NCBI GenBank assembly: GCA_964007875.1
Contig: CAXGAH010000026.1
Coordinates: 1 to 26,411 of the forward strand
Direction of reading: 5' to 3'
DNA length: 26,411 nt
Source of the DNA: UBA1275 sp002323515
Lineage (GTDB): Bacteria; Bacteroidota; Rhodothermia; Balneolales; Balneolaceae
Shown here one piece after another: positions 17,937-26,375 of the stretch (its first letter is position 1; every line of letters starts with the position of its first letter). Under the pieces are notes generated by a model. The model was not told where the DNA came from. It did no database searches and saw nothing but the letters and a program-made list of their open reading frames with translations. A program made the position numbers and the translations under genes.

Positions 17937-18734
17937 ATGAAAAGTTGGTGCACTCCTTTGTACGAAGGAACCTTTTCGGTTGGATTGGATAAAAAATTTT
18001 TTTCCATCCCAAGAGATGGAAATGCCGAAAAAGGTGCCTTGAAAATTTCGTTGAACCCCTTTTTGATTGTTAACGAGGCTCGAGTAATCCTTATTGATAC
18101 AGGCATCGGATCTTTTGGGGAAGATACCGGAGTCGAGCGGTTGTTTGAGAATTTGGAGCACCATGGGATAGCCGATTATGAAGTAACCGACATTTTTATG
18201 AGTCATCTTCATTACGATCATATGGGTGGTTTGGCCCATCAGAACTCGGGCTTTTGGGAGCTTAGTTTTCCCGAGGCAAAGTTGTGGGTGAGTAAGGATG
18301 ATTGGGGCAGAGTGATGGCCAAAGAAGAGTTTTATGATCCTGAGAAGACGGAATTTGTAGCTTTTTTGGATGCTCGAGCCGATCTGCATTTTTTGGAAGA
18401 AGAGGACCAGCCCTATCCTGAGATACGGGTTATACGCATTGGGGGACACACGCAATTTCATCAGGCCATTTGGTACAAGGATGAGGATTTGAATTTGATG
18501 ATGGCCGGGGATGTGATGGCGACTCGGGCGCAAGTAAACCGGGTGTTTGCCGCCAAGTATGATTATGATCCCGAGCAAAGTAAGCAGCAGAGGGTCCGAT
18601 TGGCTAGGGAGGCCTATGAGGTAGGGGCGACGATTTTGGCCTATCACGACGAGGAGTGTTCGATGTTTCGGATTGTGGACCATGATCCTAAGCTGGGCTA
18701 TGTGACCGAGCCGGTGCGGGGAGGGCGGCCATGA
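17937..18734 (+). CDS. Metallo-beta-lactamase-fold hydrolase
   Basis: The 265-residue protein has the complete two-metal site of the MBL superfamily. The SHLHYDH motif supplies His90, His92, Asp94 and His95; GGHTQ supplies His171; the bridging Asp192 lies in MAGDVM; and His237 in AYHDEE completes the set. There is no signal peptide, so it acts in the cytoplasm. The architecture resembles the stand-alone hydrolases of the AHL-lactonase/general MBL group rather than glyoxalase II or RNase J, but the substrate cannot be read from sequence. It starts 12 bases after phoH and its TGA overlaps the ATG of the purine nucleoside phosphorylase gene. Confidence 0.92.
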   Translation: MKSWCTPLYEGTFSVGLDKKFFSIPRDGNAEKGALKISLNPFLIVNEARVILIDTGIGSFGEDTGVERLFENLEHHGIADYEVTDIFMSHLHYDHMGGLAHQNSGFWELSFPEAKLWVSKDDWGRVMAKEEFYDPEKTEFVAFLDARADLHFLEEEDQPYPEIRVIRIGGHTQFHQAIWYKDEDLNLMMAGDVMATRAQVNRVFAAKYDYDPEQSKQQRVRLAREAYEVGATILAYHDEECSMFRIVDHDPKLGYVTEPVRGGRP

Positions 18735-19546
18735 GTGATTTGAGAGTTACGGGTGTTAAGAGTACGGATTTGTGTGCCATCCTCAGCTATTTGCAGGAAT
18801 TGGGTTGCACCGATCAGATTCACGCAGGAGTCATTTTGGGTTCCGGGCTAGGAGACTATACCGAGGCGCTTCGCATCACGCATACCATCCCGTATTCCGA
18901 TATCCCCTCCTTTCCACAATCAACGGTTGATGGACATTCTGGAGCCCTTATTTTTGGCGAACTCGAAGGGCAAAAGGTCATGGCTTTTTCTGGACGCTTC
19001 CATTTTTATGAGGGCTATGCGATTGAAGAAACGATCATTCCTGTGCAATTAACGCATGCGCTTGGAGCGGATAAACTGTTGATATCCAATGCCGCTGGCG
19101 GTATAAATTTGTCCTACAATGTGGGTGACCTCATGGTCATTGATAACATCATTCGACCCCACCGACAAATCATGCAACAGTCATCCAAGTGGTCTTGGAA
19201 CATGAAAAACTATGCCGATCACGCTTTTGAAGCGGCAAAGGATTTGGGCCTACCGGTACACCGAGGTAACTATCTTTTTGTATTTGGACCCAATTACGAG
19301 ACCAAAGCCGAGATTCATGCCTACCGGACCATTGGCGGAGATGCGGTTGGAATGAGTACGGCCGCCGAGTTAATGGAAGCCACTCGTCTTGGGTTACCGG
19401 CCGTGGGTATTTCGCTTATTACAAATGCTGCGGCCGGAATTACCGGAGAAGCCCTAAATCATAATGAGGTGAAAGAAGCGGCCAATGCACGTAAAGAAGA
19501 TTTCGCCCGCTTGGTTAGCCGCTTGATTGTTGAGGACTGGGCTTAG
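18731..19546 (+). CDS. punA: Purine nucleoside phosphorylase (trimeric, PNP-I type)
   Basis: This enzyme splits (deoxy)inosine or guanosine with phosphate to give the base and pentose 1-phosphate for purine salvage. The 271-residue length is normal. Visible motifs are the phosphate loop GSGLG (37-41), GRFHFYEGY (88-96), NAAGG (120-124), GPNYET (186-191), GMSTAAE with the purine-binding Glu213, and TNAAAG with Asn232. Ala212 takes the place of the usual Pro before the Glu; this is unusual but not at a catalytic position. The start overlaps the preceding stop as ATGA, which suggests coupled translation. It is the last gene of its run and converges on the M24 peptidase gene, with only 28 bases between them and no obvious terminator. 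Confidence 0.94.
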   Translation: MSDLRVTGVKSTDLCAILSYLQELGCTDQIHAGVILGSGLGDYTEALRITHTIPYSDIPSFPQSTVDGHSGALIFGELEGQKVMAFSGRFHFYEGYAIEETIIPVQLTHALGADKLLISNAAGGINLSYNVGDLMVIDNIIRPHRQIMQQSSKWSWNMKNYADHAFEAAKDLGLPVHRGNYLFVFGPNYETKAEIHAYRTIGGDAVGMSTAAELMEATRLGLPAVGISLITNAAAGITGEALNHNEVKEAANARKEDFARLVSRLIVEDWA

Positions 19547-19574
19547 GCCTTGGTTTGTGATTGTGATCTCAACC

Positions 19575-21074
19575 CTACTGGGTCGCCGCCACTCTCGGTA
19601 TGGTCAATATCGATTTCTGCCGACCGTCCAAATACCAGACCCCACGCTCATCAAAATAGGCATCTTCCTCTAACATAATCCGTATTTCTTTTCCCCACTC
19701 TTCGATATAACTAGCTGCATTCAACTCGATGGAATAGGCGGTATTCAAATGTAAAGGATAGTCTCCGGTACCTGGCACTCCACCCTGCGAATCCCACATC
19801 CCCAAGGTTGTTCCCGCTGCATGCCCATGATAACCAATGGGGTGCGTGTAGATCGACGGTTTGATACCTTCTTCAATAGCCTGAGCCCTCGACATTGCCA
19901 ACACCTCATTCCCTGTACGCCCAACCTCAAAGTTTTTGGTGAAAATATCCTGCAGTCTATTTCCGCGATCAAATGCTTCAACTAGATACTCAGGAACATC
20001 GGTTTCACCTGGTTTAAGCATGTAAAAATGCTGCTGTGTATCGGTGTTTAGTCGCAAGTAGGTAATACCAAAATCGACATGAAGCAAATCTCCTGGCATA
20101 ATAATATCCTCGGAAGGTCGCGAATCAAAGGTTCTCAAGTGATCGAAGGATTCCGGATCGGCCCGTTGAATGGATACACTGGGATGGAACCAAGTAACGA
20201 GATTTAGATCCCGAACACGCTCGCGCAACCACCATATCACATCCTCGGTAGAAGTAATTCCCGGGTGAATAACCTGCTCGGAAAAGGCTTCCTCCATAAT
20301 TCCATGGGCAATTCGCACGATATGAGGGTAAAGATTGCGCTCCTTAGACGACCGAGTTTCCAGCCATCCCACTGCTACTTTTTCTGCTGAAACCACTCTT
20401 GAGGCATATTTGTCGCCCACGTTTTTCGTGAAATGCTCATAATCCGTAGCCACAATACCGTCTGCTAAGCCCCAATGCTCCGAACGGTTCACCCCGATTC
20501 GCTGAGGATCTCGCTCTTCAACAATTTCGCGCACACGCTTCCATTGATCGGGCTCCACTTCCTTATCCCAGGCTTTCTTAAACACCTCTCCCACATCATA
20601 GCGCGCCACAGCCAAGGTCTCCAAACCTTCTTCAGGACCGCGGTCATAAATCACCAGTATGGTCCTCCGTCGAGCGGCCAACCAGGTCGCTGGAAGCATG
20701 GTCTCGATCACCGGGTCCTCGTTATATTCTCGCGAAATAATCACCCACATATCCATACCTTCCCTCCGCATAATCTCCGGAAGTACCGTTTCCATCCGAT
20801 CGGCAAACACATCGTCAATCACCCTAGCTCGTTCTTTCATGGATAAAATAACTGATTCCGAAACCTGATCTCCGGTTTGCGCAAAACCCTCAGCTGGCTG
20901 CAGCATTCCAATAAGCCCGAAAACCAAAGTAGATGTTGTTATGACGAGCTTTTTATAGCTGAAATACTTTCTGGTTGATGTTAGTGTTGAAGCTTTTTTT
21001 GAAGCTGTTATTGCCACTTTTGATGGTGTTACCTGTTGTGATGGTGAAGAAATAGTTGAATTTAATGCCTTCAT
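19575..21074 (-). CDS. Exported M24 family peptidase (Xaa-Pro aminopeptidase-like)
   Basis: This 499-residue protein has the creatinase/prolidase fold at its C-terminal half. The five metal ligands can be placed: Asp334 in HVDFG, Asp345 in NTDTQQ, His418 in GYHGHAAG, Glu450 in YSIELN, and Glu469 or Glu470 in IMLEED. Such enzymes remove an N-terminal residue ahead of proline or cleave X-Pro dipeptides. The N-terminus is exported: a hydrophobic core at about 43-60 ends near GFAQT. The 40 residues ahead of it are unusually long, polar and rich in Ser, Thr and Lys, and no nearer ATG exists. It lies downstream of hisC on the same strand after a 119-base gap, so it may have its own promoter. Confidence 0.9.
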   Translation of the reverse strand: MKALNSTISSPSQQVTPSKVAITASKKASTLTSTRKYFSYKKLVITTSTLVFGLIGMLQPAEGFAQTGDQVSESVILSMKERARVIDDVFADRMETVLPEIMRREGMDMWVIISREYNEDPVIETMLPATWLAARRRTILVIYDRGPEEGLETLAVARYDVGEVFKKAWDKEVEPDQWKRVREIVEERDPQRIGVNRSEHWGLADGIVATDYEHFTKNVGDKYASRVVSAEKVAVGWLETRSSKERNLYPHIVRIAHGIMEEAFSEQVIHPGITSTEDVIWWLRERVRDLNLVTWFHPSVSIQRADPESFDHLRTFDSRPSEDIIMPGDLLHVDFGITYLRLNTDTQQHFYMLKPGETDVPEYLVEAFDRGNRLQDIFTKNFEVGRTGNEVLAMSRAQAIEEGIKPSIYTHPIGYHGHAAGTTLGMWDSQGGVPGTGDYPLHLNTAYSIELNAASYIEEWGKEIRIMLEEDAYFDERGVWYLDGRQKSILTIPRVAATQ

Positions 21075-21193
21075 GGTTGATTTATTTCGTTATTCATTTG
21101 CTTTATTGCCTAACTGGGATCCATTCTCCAAATGCGATCGCCTCTATTCTAGATAATCTCCGAATTCGCTTGGTCTTCATTCTTGGGTTTATA

Positions 21194-22333
21194 TTAACTA
21201 GTATGCCAACAATTTTTCAAGGCCTGTTTCAAGTGTTTCATCTCTTCCTCCAAACCCACCGTGATACGAATTCCATTGGGAATGCCGAAGGGCGAAAGTT
21301 GCCGCACGATTACACCCGAACGAAGCAAAGACTCGGTTATCCGAAGGGCCTGAGATTCATCAGGTGCCAATAACATAACAAAATTAGTCGACGATGGAAC
21401 ATAAGGAATCTCATGTTGGGCTAAAAATACCTCGAAGTCTTGTCGTGCTTGTTGGGTTTGGTGGACAGAATTAAATAAAAAATGATCGTCTTCCAGCGCA
21501 GAAATAGCGGCAGCTTCACTGATTCCCGAGGGCTCAAAAGTATTTTTGGTCTTCCATAGCGCTTGAATTAATTCCCCTGGGCCAAGGGCATAGCCCACTC
21601 TAAAGGAAGCTAGCCCGTACGCCTTCGAAAAGGTGCGCAAAATGAGTGTATTCGGGTGTATCGCGGTGTTCGCCTGGGTAATAATGGACAGGGAATCGGG
21701 GTATAGCAAATTTTCGCGCGCAAATTCAACGTAGGCTTCGTCGAGAATCAACATCACTTGTTCAGGCAAAGAACGCATAAGCATAGCCAACTCCTGCTTG
21801 GTAATAATAGTACCGGTAGGATTATTTGGATTGGCAATATACACCGCCCGAGTTCGTTCATTAACACTGGTTGCAATAGCCCCAACGTCGAAGCGATAAT
21901 CAGGGGTAAGTGGGACTTGTATAACCGGTATTTGATGGATGTGGGCTTGTATATTAAGCCCCACAAAAGTAGCCGATGCCGTTACAATTTCGTCTTCAGG
22001 TCCAAAAAATGTACGGCAAAGTAGCCCTAATAAACTCTCTGAACCAGCTCCAATGACCAATTCTTCCTGTTTACACCTTAGTTTTTTCGCTAAGTTTGCT
22101 CGTAAATTATTTGCCAATGCCGATGGATAATTATTAGCCACTTGTATGGCCCTCCCTACAGCTTCAGAAACACCCGGCGCAAAGCCCCATCTGTTTTCAT
22201 TGGAAGCAAGCTTCGAAATTCTATCCGGTTGATAGGTCGCTAACACTTCTTCTATGGTTTTGCCTGGAACATAGCCTTTCAGCCCTCGAATGTGGGGTGG
22301 GATGCGTTCCACAATATCGCGATCTAATGACAT
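21194..22333 (-). CDS. hisC: Histidinol-phosphate aminotransferase-like PLP enzyme
   Basis: The 379-residue protein is a fold-type I aminotransferase of the HisC group, which uses glutamate to aminate imidazole-acetol phosphate in histidine synthesis. Lys237 in TFSKAYGLASFRVGY binds PLP. The cofactor motifs ANPNNPTGT and ILDEAYVEF are present, as is the N-terminal signature PHIRGLKGYVPGK. No other his genes are nearby. Stand-alone HisC paralogues often also handle phenylpyruvate or other aromatic 2-oxo acids, so the substrate is less sure than the family. A Phe is found in ASATFVGLN where many HisC proteins have Tyr. It is transcribed away from the SDR gene with 89 bases between the starts. 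Confidence 0.88.
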   Translation of the reverse strand: MSLDRDIVERIPPHIRGLKGYVPGKTIEEVLATYQPDRISKLASNENRWGFAPGVSEAVGRAIQVANNYPSALANNLRANLAKKLRCKQEELVIGAGSESLLGLLCRTFFGPEDEIVTASATFVGLNIQAHIHQIPVIQVPLTPDYRFDVGAIATSVNERTRAVYIANPNNPTGTIITKQELAMLMRSLPEQVMLILDEAYVEFARENLLYPDSLSIITQANTAIHPNTLILRTFSKAYGLASFRVGYALGPGELIQALWKTKNTFEPSGISEAAAISALEDDHFLFNSVHQTQQARQDFEVFLAQHEIPYVPSSTNFVMLLAPDESQALRITESLLRSGVIVRQLSPFGIPNGIRITVGLEEEMKHLKQALKNCWHTS

Positions 22334-22422
22334 AAGGTTGGATTTTTAGTTAACTACCACGTCTTAAGATAATAGCCTAGCTTTTCTTTTACTAGCACCA
22401 TAAGAAGTTGTATTTTATTCGC
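22334..22422. promoter_or_regulatory. Divergent hisC/SDR intergenic region with palindrome
   Basis: Both genes must be driven from these 89 bases. The perfect palindrome TAGTTAACTA lies at 22347-22356, close to the hisC start. TAGCTTTT at 22378-22385 matches seven of eight positions of the TAnnTTTG element toward the SDR gene but lacks a TTG at the right distance. A shared operator is possible but unproven. Confidence 0.3.
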
Positions 22423-23136
22423 ATGAATAATTTTAACTACAAAAAAAATATCGTCGTTACTGGAGCCAGCCGAGGAATTGGTCTGGCAACAGTAAAGTAT
22501 TTACTCTCCGCTGGACACCGGGTCTTTGGACTAAGTCGGCAGAATCTGCACTCTGAATTAGCTACTTTTTCTGCTGATAAGCCGGGTGAACTGCACTGGT
22601 ATACCACGGACGCTGATCTCGCGCTCGTATCCCAAGCCATTACAGGGGTTTTATCGGAGAATGAACAACTCGACGGGCTTATCCACAATGCCGGACTCCT
22701 CATTAACAAACCATTTTCTAAAACCACTGAAGATGACTGGGTCATGCAGTTCGAAGTAAATGTATTTATGGTTTTTCGTTGGACGCGTGCCCTTGATTCA
22801 TTGATGGGGCCTGGGAGTCATGTGGTGCACATAACCAGTATGGGAGGAGTGCAGGGTAGTTCTAAATTTCCAGGGCTCAGTTTATACAGTGCTGCTAAGG
22901 GGGCGATTAGTATTTTCACCGAAAGTTTAAGCACCGAATGGATTGATCGAGGAATAGCGGTAAACGCATTAGCCTTGGGGGCTGTGCAGACCGAAATGTT
23001 GGATGAAGCTTTCCCCGGGCTGGAAGCCCCAGTTCAACCAACTGAGATGGGTGGATATGTCGCTGACTTTTGCTTGAAGGGTCACCGGTTATTCAATGGT
23101 AAAATCCTTCAGGTTGCCATGCAAAATCCTGCCTGA
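22423..23136 (+). CDS. Short-chain dehydrogenase/reductase (SDR)
   Basis: This is a classical NAD(P)-dependent SDR of 237 residues from the ATG at 22423; an upstream TTG at 22408 would add five residues and is less likely. The nucleotide-binding TGASRGIG lies at the N-terminus, followed by NAG. The catalytic Ser139 in HITSMGG, Tyr155 and Lys159 in YSAAK are in register, with FEVNVF supplying the structural Asn. There is no signal peptide or membrane segment, so it is cytoplasmic. The substrate is unknown: the family covers 3-oxoacyl-ACP reductases, sugar and steroid dehydrogenases and pteridine reductases. It is divergent from hisC and not tightly linked to the next gene. Confidence 0.92.
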   Translation: MNNFNYKKNIVVTGASRGIGLATVKYLLSAGHRVFGLSRQNLHSELATFSADKPGELHWYTTDADLALVSQAITGVLSENEQLDGLIHNAGLLINKPFSKTTEDDWVMQFEVNVFMVFRWTRALDSLMGPGSHVVHITSMGGVQGSSKFPGLSLYSAAKGAISIFTESLSTEWIDRGIAVNALALGAVQTEMLDEAFPGLEAPVQPTEMGGYVADFCLKGHRLFNGKILQVAMQNPA

Positions 23137-23231
23137 AATTTTGTATTATCTTCACATAGTAATGTTGCACAAGTTTAATGTGCTTCTTGTTTATGTGCAT
23201 CTACGCTCATTTTAATAGTTACAATTACATT

Positions 23232-23843
23232 ATGGTTTTGAAAAAAATGTTTTTATGGATAATTGCTATAACGATTATTCTTGTTTTGTCCTGGGTCTTT
23301 CAGCCAAATAAAGCGGCTGCCCAAACCATCAATACCTTGGGTGAAAACACACTCAATGGGGCACTTACAGGGACGCTTCTAGGTGGGGCTAGTATGGCTT
23401 TGACGAATGATACCGATTTTTATCCACTACAGGTGGGGCTGGGATTGGGGACATTATATGGCCTTGGCATAGGCGCGTTTGATTTACTCAAAACGGGGGG
23501 TAATCCTACCGTTGTTTCAGGGATATTCAACAATGGAAACAACTCTACCATCATTGTTCTGTTGGATACCTTCTATGGGGCTGCAGCGGGTGCGGTTGTT
23601 GCAACCTCCGTTATGCTTGTAGCTAATGAACCGCTAGTCCAAGGACTTCAATATGGCGCAGGAGCTGGAGCTATCGCTGGTTTTGGCTTTGGTCTGTTCG
23701 ATACTTTTGTACTGGCTAATCGATCTACTGCCCTGGCGTTTATGCAGCCTGCAACTTATGAAATTCCTATTCAGGATGGTGGAGTTTGGCGGTTAAAACA
23801 ACAGCCAAGCATTGATTTCGTACGGTTTTCCGTGAACTTTTAA
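23232..23843 (+). CDS. Exported glycine-zipper protein with internal duplication
   Basis: The function is unknown. From the ATG at 23232 the protein has 203 residues and a signal peptide (KK, hydrophobic core, cut near KAAAQ); an in-frame ATG at 23178 adds 18 residues and spoils the signal. The mature part consists of two copies of a 47-residue unit, residues 40-86 and 113-159. They align without gaps with 16 identities, and each ends in GxGxFD. Each holds a pair of Gly-zipper helices (repeated GxxxG/GxG). A soluble C-terminal tail ends in VRFSVNF. Two packed hairpins in a membrane are likely; outer or inner membrane cannot be told. It converges on the SGNH gene, sharing the TTAA at the stops. 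Confidence 0.75.
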   Translation: MVLKKMFLWIIAITIILVLSWVFQPNKAAAQTINTLGENTLNGALTGTLLGGASMALTNDTDFYPLQVGLGLGTLYGLGIGAFDLLKTGGNPTVVSGIFNNGNNSTIIVLLDTFYGAAAGAVVATSVMLVANEPLVQGLQYGAGAGAIAGFGFGLFDTFVLANRSTALAFMQPATYEIPIQDGGVWRLKQQPSIDFVRFSVNF

Positions 23844-24739
23844 GCTTCTTCGTCCATTATATTTGCAAGCCCTTTTTGGTCTATTTCGACCAAGGTTTTA
23901 ATCACCTCTCTTACCGTTTGCATATGACCTGTCAAAGAGTGGTGTAATCCATCGGGAATATAGTGCCAAGCTTGGGGGCCATTTTCACCCATTCGTTCTG
24001 CTTTGGGATCAACAATACCGCCTATTTTTCCAGTTACGACATCCTGAACGGCCGTTAAATCTTCTTGTTGGATACTAAAATCGTAGAGCGCATGCTCAGT
24101 AAGTAAATCCGTAATAACAGCTGCAGGACTAACCCATAAAGGAGGGTGTTCTAAGATTTGGTCCAAAATATCTTGGATAGCTTGAATATTTTCCCATGTC
24201 TCCGAAAGTGGGATTAAGGTTCTACCCGGATAGATGGCTAAACGCTGCGCATCAAAAGTACCAAGCGCAATGATTACCCAATCTGGATTATGTACTAATA
24301 CATCACGATCTAAACGGCGTAAAGCGTCCGAAGTTGTATCGTATGCTTGGCTGGCATTAATCCATCGAATATTTATTTGTTCTTTTCCAATGTCGAGTAA
24401 ATGACCTAAAATGTACACCCAACCTTGAGCGTCCAAACTGATTGAATCACCCAGTATAGCGATACATTCTTCGCCGTCAAATGGTAGGGCATCGAGTTGA
24501 TCTACTATATCATTTTCTTTGAGTAGCTCTAAAGCCGCTTGCCTAGCATTTTTTTGGAGATTAGCTCTAGCCTGTTCTAATTCTTGCTCTGTCCATCCTA
24601 GAAGAGCTGCTTCGGTAATGGCGGAATTCTTTCCTGGATATAACGGAAATTGTGATGATACATTAAGAAAGGGTAGCATATACTGCTCTAAGACACCTCT
24701 TTCCTCACTATTTTGACTGGTGTTATAGCTGGGTTTCAT
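23840..24739 (-). CDS. Cytosolic SGNH-like hydrolase
   Basis: This 299-residue protein has the SGNH/GDSL blocks: GDSIS with the nucleophile Ser99 and DGLHHSLTGH with Asp263 and His266. Block III, normally GxND, reads GTFD (160-163), so the Asn that helps form the oxyanion hole is replaced by Phe. There is no signal peptide, unlike many SGNH esterases, and the N-terminal 85 residues are charged and helical. The substrate is unknown; an acyl ester or thioester would fit its neighbour. It follows the acyl-CoA dehydrogenase by 24 bases on the same strand, so the two probably share a transcript. Its stop overlaps the stop of the facing gene. Confidence 0.78.
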   Translation of the reverse strand: MKPSYNTSQNSEERGVLEQYMLPFLNVSSQFPLYPGKNSAITEAALLGWTEQELEQARANLQKNARQAALELLKENDIVDQLDALPFDGEECIAILGDSISLDAQGWVYILGHLLDIGKEQINIRWINASQAYDTTSDALRRLDRDVLVHNPDWVIIALGTFDAQRLAIYPGRTLIPLSETWENIQAIQDILDQILEHPPLWVSPAAVITDLLTEHALYDFSIQQEDLTAVQDVVTGKIGGIVDPKAERMGENGPQAWHYIPDGLHHSLTGHMQTVREVIKTLVEIDQKGLANIMDEEA

Positions 24740-24763
24740 GAAGTAAAAAAGAAGGTTATCGGC

Positions 24764-26266
24764 TTAGTGTGCAAGTTGCTTTTGCAAGGTAAACCACGAG
24801 CTATTATCATGGTAAGCATCGACCACATCTGAGAGTTTAGTATTTGAAAACTGACTCATAATAGCCTTAACCTCTTCTTGAACATTGGTAATAGCGTGAT
24901 CAATTAACTCTTTATTGAAGCCTTGATGACCTAAATTGATAGTAAACTCCATTGAAATTATCCTTCCTAAAGCTCTTCCTAAATCAACCAGTTTACGTTG
25001 AGACATCTTGGTATCGATCTCGAAATTTAATACATCTTTGAAATAGTCCGAAGACTGAACGGTAAGATCATATCCTTTTAAGAAATCATATAAATTGGTA
25101 CTCTTCACTTTACGCATCGCCTTCATTATAGACTCACTTATTTGTTGATACAAAATATCGTTGGATCCTTCGAAGATTTGAAAAGGTCGGCTATCAACTG
25201 TACTTCTACCAGCAATGTGATCTAATCTATACCCTTTAGCACCGGTTAATTGTAAAAGAGATTGTGATGCCTTTTGCATATAGTCAGTTAAAACTGACTT
25301 GATAGCATTAGCCTCTACATCCATTTTAGCAGTATTTTTTGTGAGAGGCACATTGATAGCTGTGAAATTACACATTGCCGAGCATACCGTAAAATAGGAT
25401 TGGATTTGGGATACTCTTGAACGTACCTGATCGTAATTCAATAAACTTACCCCACCAACTAGGCGTTCTCTACAATGCTGAACAGCCTCGTCCATCATTC
25501 TTCTAAGGAAACCCATACCCATACCAGGGAATTGCAATCTACTTCTGTGCAACAAATCTAGCATTAAGGTAATGCCCGTACCTTTTGGGGTTAGTTTATG
25601 AGATGCGGGTACATTTATGTCAATCTTATTTCTACCATAAGGAAGCATATATAACCCAAGATTGTTATAGTATTCTTTTACTTCAATACCACCATTTCTG
25701 GAATCATGTACAAAAAAGGATACATCTCTTCCAAGTTCACCCTGTGAATTTTTCTCACGAGCAGTCATGATCCAATAATCTGCTATTCCAGTTAAACCGG
25801 CCCAATGCTTAGTTCCTTTAACTGAATAGTGCTGATTTGATGCATTATATTCCACACTCGTTTGCATTTTGAGTGCCTCTGAACCGTAATCTGGTTCGGT
25901 GATCATTAGACCACCCATCTTACCATTATTAATAACTCTGCTGAAGACATCGTTCTTAGCCGCCTCAGTACCATAATTAGCTATTGGTTGCAAAAATAAG
26001 GCACCATTAATACCCATCATAAGAGACAGCGGTAATGATTCATAGGAACTGGCTTCTAACATGCTCAAAGCTTCTGCCGTATGCCCACCATATCCACCGT
26101 GTTCTGAAGGGATAAATGACGCTAGAGGTGTAGATTTAAATATCTCAGTTAAATTATCCTGTGATATACCGCGTTCCAATGCATCATCATTGGTCTCATT
26201 TTCCTTTTTGAAAATATTAGCTAATATATTCTTGTACTCTGATAAAAATGAATCGAAATCGATCAT
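24764..26266 (-). CDS. Acyl-CoA dehydrogenase family flavoprotein
   Basis: The 500-residue protein carries the acyl-CoA dehydrogenase fold. MITEPDYGSE (121-130) matches the FAD/substrate loop, KGTKHWAG (150-157) the beta-domain, and IFEGSND (364-370) holds Glu366 at the position of the catalytic base in short-chain enzymes. About 130 extra residues follow that motif, as in the longer bacterial members. The enzyme oxidises acyl-CoA to enoyl-CoA and passes electrons to ETF; chain length is unknown. The start has AGGA six bases upstream. Base composition is clearly AT-richer than the rest: hand counts give 20 and 16 G+C in two 60-base lines, against 28 in a line of the gluzincin gene. It leads the SGNH gene by 24 bases. 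Confidence 0.9.
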   Translation of the reverse strand: MIDFDSFLSEYKNILANIFKKENETNDDALERGISQDNLTEIFKSTPLASFIPSEHGGYGGHTAEALSMLEASSYESLPLSLMMGINGALFLQPIANYGTEAAKNDVFSRVINNGKMGGLMITEPDYGSEALKMQTSVEYNASNQHYSVKGTKHWAGLTGIADYWIMTAREKNSQGELGRDVSFFVHDSRNGGIEVKEYYNNLGLYMLPYGRNKIDINVPASHKLTPKGTGITLMLDLLHRSRLQFPGMGMGFLRRMMDEAVQHCRERLVGGVSLLNYDQVRSRVSQIQSYFTVCSAMCNFTAINVPLTKNTAKMDVEANAIKSVLTDYMQKASQSLLQLTGAKGYRLDHIAGRSTVDSRPFQIFEGSNDILYQQISESIMKAMRKVKSTNLYDFLKGYDLTVQSSDYFKDVLNFEIDTKMSQRKLVDLGRALGRIISMEFTINLGHQGFNKELIDHAITNVQEEVKAIMSQFSNTKLSDVVDAYHDNSSWFTLQKQLAH

Positions 26267-26375
26267 ATACTATTCCTAGTTGGTTGTTTTCCGCAAGTTA
26301 TATTGCTGGTTTTAAGTTGATTTTAGAGCCTATTAGATTTTAAATATACGATTTATTTTCCATGAAGTAAGTCAT

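Noticed and set aside
17763..18683. 306-residue open frame on the minus strand
   Set aside because: It lies antisense to the metallo-hydrolase gene, whose full metal-binding motif set and operon position are decisive; the antisense product has no recognisable motif.
19547..19574. Possible terminator between punA and the M24 gene
   Set aside because: Only short GGTT/AACC arms are present, with no stable stem or T-tract.
21134..21141. GCGATCGC octamer between hisC and the M24 gene
   Set aside because: It matches the cyanobacterial HIP1 repeat but I noticed only this copy, so it is probably chance.
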